The position numbers and the translations under genes are program-made. A stretch of 11,134 nucleotides of DNA from an uncultured Oscillospiraceae bacterium (GTDB taxonomy: Bacteria > Bacillota > Clostridia > Oscillospirales > Oscillospiraceae): positions 1-11,134 of the forward strand of contig CAUBIP010000058.1 of NCBI GenBank assembly GCA_958436045.1, given 5' to 3'. The notes beneath the pieces are model-generated. The model did no database searches, was not told the origin of the DNA, and saw nothing but the letters and a program-made list of their open reading frames with translations. Below, piece after piece: positions 1-6,100 of the stretch. Within the stretch, counting starts at the first letter, position 1. Every line of letters begins with the position of its first letter.

Positions 1-263
1 TGCGCTTGTAAAGCCGCCTGGGAAATGGCAGAAGAAATGTTAAATCCGGCGGAAAAACTGGGCAGCGCGATCGCTTGGCGCACATCACGCTCGGTGGACT
101 TCTTTCGGCGAAAACGGCCAAAATCTATGAGAAGAGACAAAAAATTTTTAGGACTCTCAATAAAAAAGCAAGGGCCTATTGTGCGTTTTTACAAAGCAAG
201 CTGTCCATTTGCACAAATTCAAAATGTAAAATTAGCTATTTTAAACAATGTGAAATTGCTGTA
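1..263. other. Left-edge region with no supportable gene
   Basis: Positions 1-115 are fairly GC-rich; from about 115 to 350 the sequence is strongly AT-rich, as in a promoter region. One rightward frame is open from base 1 to about 267, and one leftward frame is open from about 165 to base 1. Neither shows a recognisable motif, a convincing ribosome binding site, or the codon pattern of the genes to the right. The GC-rich part could be the end of a gene cut by the window edge, on either strand, but I cannot decide. Confidence 0.4.
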
Positions 264-292
264 TTGACAAGCCGAAAAAACACTGCTAAAAT
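264..292 (+). promoter_or_regulatory. Sigma-A type promoter of the sugar/shell/aldolase locus
   Basis: A perfect -35 box TTGACA (264-269) is followed after exactly 17 bases by TAAAAT (287-292), one mismatch from the consensus -10 box. Transcription should start near 299-300, giving a leader of about 127 bases before the kinase start codon. It lies in an AT-rich stretch in front of a run of co-directional genes. No equally good promoter was seen between the following genes. Confidence 0.85.
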
Positions 293-299
293 TGCAGTA

Positions 300-313
300 T
301 GAAAGCGGTTACA
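300..313 (+). promoter_or_regulatory. LacI/CcpA-family operator (cre-like) on the transcription start
   Basis: TGAAAGCGGTTACA fits the cre pattern TGWAANCGNTNWCA at every position and is an imperfect dyad around a central CG, the usual form of LacI-family operators. It starts 8 bases after the -10 box, so a bound protein would block initiation or early elongation. The LacI-type regulator at the end of this locus is the natural candidate. CcpA, giving carbon catabolite repression, is an equally valid reading because the two site types overlap. Confidence 0.72.
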
Positions 314-410
314 TTTTAAGAGAATTTTAGATTTTATTTGGTAGAGTCAGATATTTTTGCAGCGCTGCTCCGGTAGCGGCCAGCGGTATGGCATCGGTCG
401 GGCGCGATGG

Positions 411-418
411 AAAGGAAG
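411..418 (+). promoter_or_regulatory. Ribosome binding site fixing the kinase start
   Basis: AAAGGAAG lies 8 bases before the ATG at 427. The same sequence at the same spacing (1382-1389) precedes the next gene. It therefore favours 427 over an in-frame ATG at 388, which has no comparable site. Confidence 0.8.
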
Positions 419-426
419 TCGTTTGC

Positions 427-1356
427 ATGAAGAGTAAGATTACAGTATTTGGCAGCTTCGTCGTCGACCTGATGGCGCGGACCCCGTCGTTGCCTATCCC
501 CGGTGAGACGGTCAAGGGCTCCATGTTCAAGATGGGCGCTGGCGGCAAGGGCTTCAATCAGTGCGTCGCGGCCCACAAGGCCGGTGCAGACGTCGTCATG
601 TGCACGAAGCTCGGCAAGGATACCTTTGCCGACGTCGCGCTCAACACGATGACAGAGCTGAACATGCCCAAGGATTACATCTTTACGGATGATACCCTGG
701 CGACCGGCATTGCCCTGATTCTCGTCGATGAGAACACGGCGCAGAACGAGATCGTGATTGTCTCCGGCGCCTGCGGCAACATCACGGATGCGGATATTGC
801 CAAGGTTGCCCCGCGTATCAAGGAATCGGAGTACATCCTGCTGCAGCTGGAGGTCAATCAGGACGCCAACGAAAAGGTCGCCAAGATGGCCAAAGACGCC
901 GGTGTCAAGGTCATTGTTAACACGGCACCGTATCAGCCCGTTACGGCAGAATTTCTCTCCGGCTGCTATCTGGTCACCCCCAACGAAGTCGAGGCAGAGC
1001 TGATGACCGGCGTGCATGTGGAGGATCTGGAATCGGCTAAGAAGGCTGCAGAAGTGTTCCGGGCCAAGGGCGTCGCCAATGTGCTGATTACCCTGGGTGG
1101 CATGGGCGTTTTCGTCTCCTCGGAAGGCCGGGAAGAGATTATCCCCGCATACCATGTCGATGCAATCGACACGACCGGTGCTGGCGACGCATTCAACGGC
1201 GGTCTGCTGGCAGCCCTGTCTGAGGGCAAGCCCCTGTGGGAAGCTGCCGCATTTGCCAACGCGCTGGCGGCCCTGTCCGTCCAGAAGCTGGGCACAACGC
1301 CCTCTATGCCGACCCGTGCGGAGATCGACGCATTTATCCAGGCACATCAGAAGTAA
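427..1356 (+). CDS. PfkB-family sugar kinase, ribokinase-like (possible deoxyribokinase)
   Basis: This is a 309-residue cytoplasmic kinase of normal ribokinase length. It should transfer phosphate from ATP to the 5-hydroxyl of a pentose-type sugar. Visible signatures are the N-terminal PfkB motif GAGGKGFNQ (37-45), the substrate-contact Glu142, TPNEVEAELMTG (184-195), and the C-terminal DTTGAGDAFNG (248-258) with anion hole and catalytic base Asp254. It aligns along its length with E. coli RbsK. Where RbsK has GSINAD, this protein has GSFVVD (9-14): the Asp remains but the sugar-contacting Asn is Val12. That suggests a sugar other than ribose, and 2-deoxyribose would fit the aldolases downstream. 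It is the first gene after the promoter, with the mutarotase gene 41 bases on. The family is certain; the substrate is inferred. Confidence 0.93.
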   Translation: MKSKITVFGSFVVDLMARTPSLPIPGETVKGSMFKMGAGGKGFNQCVAAHKAGADVVMCTKLGKDTFADVALNTMTELNMPKDYIFTDDTLATGIALILVDENTAQNEIVIVSGACGNITDADIAKVAPRIKESEYILLQLEVNQDANEKVAKMAKDAGVKVIVNTAPYQPVTAEFLSGCYLVTPNEVEAELMTGVHVEDLESAKKAAEVFRAKGVANVLITLGGMGVFVSSEGREEIIPAYHVDAIDTTGAGDAFNGGLLAALSEGKPLWEAAAFANALAALSVQKLGTTPSMPTRAEIDAFIQAHQK

Positions 1357-1397
1357 ACCATAGTTCAGTATTTCAATGATGAAAGGAAGTCTTACAT

Positions 1398-1841
1398 ATG
1401 TTAAGAGGTATCCCGACTGAAATCAGCCCTGATCTGCTGCATGCACTGGCTTGCACCGGTCATGGTGACCTGATCGTCATTGCAGACGACTTCTATCCCC
1501 CCTACAGCAAGTCCCCCAACGCGACGACAGTCTTCTGCAAGGGCAACACGGCTGCGGAGATGGTGGATGCCATTCTGAAGCTGGTCCCGCTGGATGTCGA
1601 GTACGAAGCGCACCCGGTGGAATACATGGTCCCGGATGCGGATTCCGGCGTCACCATGGAAGGCTCCAAGGCATGGGATGATGTCATCGCCGCTGTCGAA
1701 GCCAATGGCTACAAGAAGGAATGTGTCGGCACGATCGAGCGCTCTAAATTCTATGAAAAAGCGGGCAGAGCGGCGGTCACCGTCTGCACCAGTGAGCGGC
1801 TGCCGTACGGCTGCTTTATCCTGCAAAAGGGCGTCCTGTAA
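1398..1841 (+). CDS. FucU/RbsD-family sugar mutarotase
   Basis: This 147-residue protein belongs to the RbsD/FucU family, which interconverts anomers or ring forms of free monosaccharides so that a transported sugar reaches the form its kinase or isomerase accepts. It looks more like FucU (L-fucose mutarotase) than RbsD: the start MLRGIPTEISPDLL, GHGD with the conserved His22, the Asp30-Asp31 pair, and the end SERLPYGCFILQKGV resemble E. coli FucU (GERAKYGNILLKKGV). Conserved Glu114 and Tyr119 are also visible. An AAAGGAAG ribosome site sits 8 bases before the ATG. Between a kinase and an ABC importer it most likely acts on the imported sugar before phosphorylation. The exact sugar cannot be read from the sequence. 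Confidence 0.88.
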   Translation: MLRGIPTEISPDLLHALACTGHGDLIVIADDFYPPYSKSPNATTVFCKGNTAAEMVDAILKLVPLDVEYEAHPVEYMVPDADSGVTMEGSKAWDDVIAAVEANGYKKECVGTIERSKFYEKAGRAAVTVCTSERLPYGCFILQKGVL

Positions 1842-1860
1842 GCCCATCGTTTCTGTTTGT

Positions 1861-1896
1861 ATGTTGTTTGCAAAAGCAAATAAACATAATATTTTT
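1861..1896 (+). other. AU-rich intercistronic hairpin before the binding-protein gene
   Basis: ATGTT-G-TTTGC (1861-1871) pairs with GCAAA-TA-AACAT (1876-1887) around an AAAA loop, and AATATTTTT follows. It is a weak stem with an internal bulge, directly before the strong AAGGAGG ribosome site. It may be a leaky terminator or an RNA processing or stabilising element at the 5' side of the highly expressed binding-protein message. Confidence 0.45.
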
Positions 1897-1910
1897 AAGG
1901 AGGAACCAAA

Positions 1911-3011
1911 ATGAAAAAGATCATTGCGTTGTTGCTGGTCATGGCCATGGTGGCTTGCCTGTTCGTGGGCTGCGACAACAAAGACGACAGCACCGGCTCT
2001 CCGGCGAATGAACCCGCGAGCACGGGCAGCGACAACCCGGATGCGGAGAACACCGCAAACGGCGGCACCTACAAGATCATTTACCTGACCCCCTCCACCG
2101 CTTCTGACTTCTGGTCCCAGGTTGAGACCGGCATTCAGCAGGCTATGAAGGACTACCAGGAACAGCTGGGTGTCACCATCAACTACGAAGTCATGGGCCC
2201 TGCTGAAGAGTCCGACGCGGAAGGCTATGTCACTGCATTTGAGAATGCAATCGCTGCACAGCCCGATGCCATCCTGACCGCTACCCTGAACATCGACCCG
2301 ACCATCCCGAAGGCGAAGGAAGCCACGGACGCTGGCATCATCCTGAACTTCGTCAACTGTGGCCTGGGCAACGGCAACGACGGCGCGCACTCCGACAAGT
2401 ACAACGAATTCTACTACTGCTCCAACACCACCATCGGCGAGATGGCTGCCCAGGCATTCCTGGACGCGATGGAAGCCCAGAACCTGTCCACTGAGTCCGG
2501 CACGATCGGCATGCAGATGAACATGGAAAACGCTGCTCTGAACTTCAGAATGCAGGGCTTCGCCGACTACATGGCGGAAAAGGCTCCTGGCCTGACGCTG
2601 ACCGACATCCAGTACAACGGCAATGACTCCGCTGACGCACAGGCTGACGCTGAGGGCACCATTTCCGCGCACAAGGATGATCTGATCGGCATCTACGCTG
2701 GCAACAACGTCACCTGTGACGGCGTCTGCGCCGCCCTGCGTGCTGCCAACATGAACAGCGGCGTTGTCTCCGTTGGCGTCGACTCCGACGACATCGAGAT
2801 CGCTGCACTGCGTGACGGCTTCCTGTCTGCAATCATTGTGCAGGACGCTTTCACCCAGGGTTACAAGACGATGGAAAATGCCATCCTGACGCTGGTCAAC
2901 GGCCAGAACCCCGAGACCGAGCAGGCTGTCAATGTTCCTCCCGTTGTTGTTACTGCTGACAATATCGACAGCGAAGAGATCCAGTTCATGATGTCCCCGT
3001 ACGTCAAGTAA
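1911..3011 (+). CDS. Sugar ABC transporter substrate-binding lipoprotein (RbsB-like, periplasmic-binding fold type I)
   Basis: This 366-residue lipoprotein captures a sugar outside the membrane and delivers it to the permease. A signal peptide (KK then hydrophobic 4-20) ends at a lipobox, FVGC with Cys21 (MVAC with Cys16 is an alternative). A low-complexity Ser/Asn/Asp/Gly tether follows to about residue 52, then the two-lobed fold. Ribose-binding protein positions are partly kept: the aromatic pair (FW, 67-68), Arg213 in NFRMQGF, Asn265 or 266 in YAGNN, Asp291 in VGVDS, and Gln311. The Asp-Arg pair that grips ribose in E. coli RbsB appears as Asn149-Cys150, so the ligand is probably not ribose itself. 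A strong AAGGAGG site lies just upstream, and hairpins flank the gene on both sides, as is common for binding-protein genes that need more mRNA than the membrane components. Confidence 0.93.
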   Translation: MKKIIALLLVMAMVACLFVGCDNKDDSTGSPANEPASTGSDNPDAENTANGGTYKIIYLTPSTASDFWSQVETGIQQAMKDYQEQLGVTINYEVMGPAEESDAEGYVTAFENAIAAQPDAILTATLNIDPTIPKAKEATDAGIILNFVNCGLGNGNDGAHSDKYNEFYYCSNTTIGEMAAQAFLDAMEAQNLSTESGTIGMQMNMENAALNFRMQGFADYMAEKAPGLTLTDIQYNGNDSADAQADAEGTISAHKDDLIGIYAGNNVTCDGVCAALRAANMNSGVVSVGVDSDDIEIAALRDGFLSAIIVQDAFTQGYKTMENAILTLVNGQNPETEQAVNVPPVVVTADNIDSEEIQFMMSPYVK

Positions 3012-3046
3012 TTTAAGCAGGACACGATTACCGTATTAAGCGAACG

Positions 3047-3080
3047 AGGGTTCCCTGCGGCCTAAAACCGCAGGGGCCCT
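3047..3080 (+). other. Intercistronic stem-loop between binding protein and ATPase genes
   Basis: CCCTGCGG (3053-3060) pairs perfectly with CCGCAGGG (3068-3075) around the loop CCTAAAA. An outer AGGG (3047-3050) and CCCT (3077-3080) extend the stem, with one possible G-U pair between. No run of T follows, so this is not a standard terminator. It more likely protects the 3' end of the binding-protein message or reduces expression of the genes after it. Confidence 0.7.
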
Positions 3081-3105
3081 TCATCCTAGGGAATGGGGTG
3101 TAACA

Positions 3106-4614
3106 TTGCAAGATACCATCATTAAAGTCGAACATGTGAGCAAATTCTATCCCGGCGTCACCGCTTTGAAGGACGTCAGCTTGGAGCTGAAAAAGGGCGA
3201 GGTTCGCGCCCTGGTCGGCGAGAATGGCGCGGGCAAATCGACCCTGATCAAATGTATCATGGGCGTGGAAAAGCCGGACGAAGGCAAGATTTCCATGAAT
3301 TATGACGGCCATTGGGTCGTCAACAACAGTGCGGTAGAGGCGCAGGCCCACGGCGTGTTTGCAAACTACCAGCATGTTAATATCGCTCCCGATCTGAGCA
3401 TTGCGGAGAACTACTATCTGGGCCGCCAGCCCAAGACGAAGATGGGCTTTGTGGACTGGAAAAAAATGCAGAGAGACAGCCAGGCTGTTATTGATAAATT
3501 CGATATGGGCGTGGATCCTCTGGCTAAAATTCGCGAACTCCCCATTGCTATGCAGGCAATGGTTACAATCAGTAAGATATCTGTCAATGAAGACATCCGT
3601 GTGGTAATTTTTGACGAGCCGACGGCGTTGCTGGAAAATGAAAAGGTCGAAATCCTCTTCAAATTCATTGCGGAGCTGAAGGAACAGGGCGTCAGTATTA
3701 TTTACATTTCCCACCGTCTGGAAGAAATCGTTCAGATCTGCGACAGTGTTACAATCCTGAAGGATGGCGCTTATGTGGACACGCTGCCTATCGCTGAGGT
3801 CACGAAGGACTCCTTGATCCAGCAGATGGTTGGCCGTCCAATGACGGACATTTACAACATCGAGCATTTTGAACCGGGCGAAGAGCTGCTCCGTGTCGAG
3901 CACTTCTCCGATGAGAAGTATTTCAAGGACATCAGCTTCTCCCTGCACAAGGGAGAGATCGTTGGCTTTGCCGGCCTCGTCGGCGCCGGGCGCAGCGAGA
4001 TCATGCGGGCACTGACAGCTGTCACAAAGCACACCGAAGGTGATGTTTACATCCACGGTGAAAAAGTCAAGCTGAAGGATCCCAGCGATGCGCTGAAGCA
4101 TGGCATCGGCTTCCTGACAGAAGACCGCCGCGCCGACGGCTGCGCACTGAAGCTGGATATCAAGCGGAACATCAATATGAGCTCCTATGATATGATTAGC
4201 AAGAGCGGCATTGTCAGCCTGAAGAAGGAGACCCAACGGGCCGAGGAGTATTCTAAGAGCGTCAACGTTAAGACGCCGTCGATCTCGCAGCTAGTCGGGA
4301 ATCTGTCTGGCGGCAACCAGCAGAAGGTTGTCATCGCCAAGCTGCTGTGTCGCGATCCGGAGATTCTGATCTTTGATGAACCGACCGTCGGCATCGACGT
4401 CGGTGCAAAGCAAGAGATCTTTAAACTGATCGAACGGTTGACAGCTCAGGGCCGGGGCGTGATCCTGATTTCGTCCTACCTGCCCGAAGTCATGGGCCTG
4501 TCTGACCGGCTGATCGTTATGGCCCAGGGCAAGATTACCGCGCAGTACGATAAAGAAGCCCTGAAGACCCTCACCGAAGAGGATGTCCTGCGTATGGCAT
4601 CCATCGAAGATTAA
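3106..4614 (+). CDS. Sugar ABC transporter ATP-binding protein, double-domain (RbsA/MglA/XylG type)
   Basis: This 502-residue cytoplasmic protein has two fused ATPase domains that power sugar import through the permease that follows. Domain 1 has Walker A GENGAGKST (38-46), Q-loop Gln89, Walker B with FDEPT (169-173) and the switch ISHR (201-204). Domain 2 has a P-loop GLVGAGRS (290-297), signature LSGGNQQK (400-407) and FDEPT (423-427). Arg in place of the P-loop Lys in domain 2 is normal for this family. The domain 1 signature, LPIAMQAMV (145-153), departs from the usual LS-G-QQMV pattern. The only workable start is TTG at 3106, preceded by GGGGTG; the next in-frame ATG falls after Walker A. 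The weak start and the upstream hairpin both point to lower expression than the binding protein. Confidence 0.95.
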   Translation: MQDTIIKVEHVSKFYPGVTALKDVSLELKKGEVRALVGENGAGKSTLIKCIMGVEKPDEGKISMNYDGHWVVNNSAVEAQAHGVFANYQHVNIAPDLSIAENYYLGRQPKTKMGFVDWKKMQRDSQAVIDKFDMGVDPLAKIRELPIAMQAMVTISKISVNEDIRVVIFDEPTALLENEKVEILFKFIAELKEQGVSIIYISHRLEEIVQICDSVTILKDGAYVDTLPIAEVTKDSLIQQMVGRPMTDIYNIEHFEPGEELLRVEHFSDEKYFKDISFSLHKGEIVGFAGLVGAGRSEIMRALTAVTKHTEGDVYIHGEKVKLKDPSDALKHGIGFLTEDRRADGCALKLDIKRNINMSSYDMISKSGIVSLKKETQRAEEYSKSVNVKTPSISQLVGNLSGGNQQKVVIAKLLCRDPEILIFDEPTVGIDVGAKQEIFKLIERLTAQGRGVILISSYLPEVMGLSDRLIVMAQGKITAQYDKEALKTLTEEDVLRMASIED

Positions 4615-4628
4615 GAGGAGAGAATGCT

Positions 4629-5621
4629 ATGTCTACTACTACGAAAGTTAAGCAGCCCGGCACCTTGAGAAGACTCACGAAGCATTCTGAGTTTACCATC
4701 GGCCTGGTCGTTATCGTTCTGTTCCTGGTCGCTGCGTTCGGCACCAGCAACTTTCTGACGAAATACAACCTGATGAACCTGACAAAGCAGGGCGCCATCA
4801 TCGGCGTTCTGGCTGTTGCCCAGACGTTTATCATTATCACCTCCGGCATTGATATTTCCGGCGGTGCTATCGCAGGTCTTGGCTGCATGACCATGGCTAT
4901 CATGATTCGCGACGGTTCCTCGGTCGGCCTTGCCATTCTGGTGAACTTTGTGGTCTGTATCCTTTGCGGCTTCCTCAATGGCGTGATTATCTTCGACCTG
5001 AAGGTCCCGGCCATGATTGCCACCCTGGGCACTTCCACGATTTACCGCGGCATTTTGAAAATGATGTGTGCCGGTAACTCCGTTTCCTTCTTCAATGATG
5101 ACGGCGTGACCTTCATCAGCCTGTTTGATAAGATCGGCAACTACGACGTGTTCGGCTTCATCCCCGTGCTGGCATGTATCTGGATTGTTGTTGCGGTCCT
5201 GGCCTTCCTGATCCTGCGGTACACGATCTTCGGCCGTGACCTGTTTGTCATCGGCTCCGGTATCGATGTTGCCCGTCTTTCCGGCGTCAAGGTCCGCAAG
5301 ACCTTCTACATGGTCTACTCCCTGGCCGGCCTGATCTACGGCATCGGCTCCATGATGTTTGCTGGCCGTATTCTCCGCGCTATGCCGAACACCGGTGACG
5401 GCTACGACATGAACGCCATCGCTGCTTCCGTTATCGGCGGTGCGTCTTTGGCTGGTGGCCGCGGCGCAGTGACTGGCACCTTCGTCGGCACCTTGCTGAT
5501 GGTCGTTATTCAGAACGCGGGTAAAGCGTTCTCCATCAGTGACTATATCCTGGAAGTTATGACGGGCGTCCTGATCATCATTGCTGTCGCAATGGATATG
5601 ATCAAGACAAAGAAGGGCTAA
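4629..5621 (+). CDS. Sugar ABC transporter permease (RbsC-like)
   Basis: This 330-residue membrane protein of the BPD_transp_2 family forms the sugar channel. After a short basic N-terminus it shows many hydrophobic segments (about 22-38, 54-71, 78-93, 98-122, 175-197, 225-247, 263-297 and 303-322). Family motifs are visible: TSGIDISGGAIAGL (71-84), the cytoplasmic coupling stretch FGRDLFVIGSGIDVARLSGV (201-220), and GGASLAGGRGAVTGT (270-284). It begins 14 bases after the ATPase stop, with an AGGAG ribosome site, so the two are translationally linked. Only one permease gene is present, so the channel is probably a homodimer, as in the ribose system. Confidence 0.95.
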   Translation: MSTTTKVKQPGTLRRLTKHSEFTIGLVVIVLFLVAAFGTSNFLTKYNLMNLTKQGAIIGVLAVAQTFIIITSGIDISGGAIAGLGCMTMAIMIRDGSSVGLAILVNFVVCILCGFLNGVIIFDLKVPAMIATLGTSTIYRGILKMMCAGNSVSFFNDDGVTFISLFDKIGNYDVFGFIPVLACIWIVVAVLAFLILRYTIFGRDLFVIGSGIDVARLSGVKVRKTFYMVYSLAGLIYGIGSMMFAGRILRAMPNTGDGYDMNAIAASVIGGASLAGGRGAVTGTFVGTLLMVVIQNAGKAFSISDYILEVMTGVLIIIAVAMDMIKTKKG

Positions 5622-5632
5622 TTCTCAATCGA

Positions 5633-5662
5633 ACTGGGCGCGTACAGCAGTACGCGTCCAGT
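5633..5662 (+). other. Strong stem-loop between permease and shell-protein genes
   Basis: A 13-base-pair stem, interrupted by no bulge and containing one G-U pair, joins 5633-5645 with 5650-5662 around the loop AGCA. It is followed by AGAAAAATCC and not by a T-run, so it is not a typical terminator. It marks the boundary between the transport genes and the shell/aldolase genes, where differential RNA stability would be useful. Confidence 0.7.
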
Positions 5663-5670
5663 AGAAAAAT

Positions 5671-5703
5671 CCCCGCACTGCACGGGATATCCGAAGCGCG
5701 GGG
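5671..5703 (+). other. Second stem-loop in the leader of the shell-protein gene
   Basis: CCCCGC (5671-5676) can pair with GCGGGG (5698-5703), enclosing an inner CGG/CCG with a GATAT core. It sits 8 bases after the larger hairpin and about 35 bases before the shell gene start. With it, the 118-base gap carries two structured elements and no T-run, consistent with an RNA processing or stability region. The stem is moderate. Confidence 0.5.
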
Positions 5704-5739
5704 TAAAGATGCAATCTATGATCTATGGAGGATTTTAAC

Positions 5740-6024
5740 ATGAAAGAAGCACTCGGTATGGTAGAGACCAGAGGCCTGATCGGCGCGATTGAAGCAGCCG
5801 ATGCTATGGTTAAGGCTGCAAACGTACACCTGATTGGCAAGCAGCAGATCGGCAGCGGCCTGGTGACGGTTATGGTCCGCGGCGATGTCGGCGCAGTTAA
5901 GGCAGCGGTGGATGCCGGTGCGGCGGCGGCCAAGCGCGTTGGCGAGCTGTACGGCGTCCATGTCATTCCGCGTCCGCATAGCGACGTTGAATTCATCCTG
6001 CCGACTCTTGAAGCAAAGGCATAA
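5740..6024 (+). CDS. Bacterial microcompartment hexamer shell protein (BMC-H, PduA/EutM-like)
   Basis: This 94-residue single-BMC-domain protein should form flat hexamers that tile the facets of a protein shell around metabolic enzymes. It is close to PduA of Salmonella along its whole length: it opens EALGMVETRGLIGAIEAADA, keeps the pore loop IGSGLV (37-42) with Gly38-Ser39-Gly40 lining the central pore, and has RGDVGAVKAA (47-56) and HVIPRPH (74-80). Edge residues Lys25, Asn28 and Arg78, used in hexamer-hexamer contacts, are present. The GSG pore is the type associated with small polar metabolites. A GGAGG site fixes the ATG at 5740, not the in-frame ATG at 5725. It lies between sugar import genes and two aldolases with cargo-type N-termini. 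No other shell gene is in the window. Confidence 0.97.
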   Translation: MKEALGMVETRGLIGAIEAADAMVKAANVHLIGKQQIGSGLVTVMVRGDVGAVKAAVDAGAAAAKRVGELYGVHVIPRPHSDVEFILPTLEAKA

Positions 6025-6052
6025 GATAACTGGTACATAGCAGGTGAAACCT

Positions 6053-6100
6053 ATGGATATTGAGGCGATTAAACGCGAAATGGAGCGCCTGCTGGCAGAG
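6053..6100 (+). other. Putative encapsulation peptide of the first aldolase
   Basis: Codons 1-16 encode MDIEAIKREMERLLAE, with hydrophobic residues Ile3, Ile6, Met10, Leu13 and Leu14 on one helical face and charges on the other. This pattern, followed by a flexible linker, matches the encapsulation peptides of microcompartment enzymes such as PduP and PduD. Targeting is inferred from the pattern and the adjacent shell gene. Confidence 0.68.

Noticed and set aside
103..113. A perfect small palindrome TTTCGGCGAAA, considered as a second operator.
   Set aside because: It is 150 bases before the promoter, has a different centre from the cre-like site, and such short palindromes occur by chance.
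25..267. An 80-codon rightward reading in the left-edge region.
   Set aside because: It runs through AT-rich promoter sequence and over the -35 box, has no recognisable motif and does not resemble its neighbours in codon use.
388..426. An upstream in-frame ATG that would add 13 residues to the kinase.
   Set aside because: There is no ribosome site before it, the extra residues have no counterpart in ribokinases, and the ATG at 427 has a well-placed AAAGGAAG.
334..4236. Very long antisense open frames opposite the kinase (about 337 codons), the mutarotase and binding protein (about 423) and the ATPase (about 402).
   Set aside because: They arise from the GC-rich third positions of the real genes. 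They match no family I know, are rich in His, Cys and Arg, and lack ribosome binding sites.
5633..5703. The two stem-loops before the shell gene as an intrinsic terminator.
   Set aside because: Neither stem is followed by a T-run on the transcribed strand; AGAAAAAT and GTAAAGAT follow instead.
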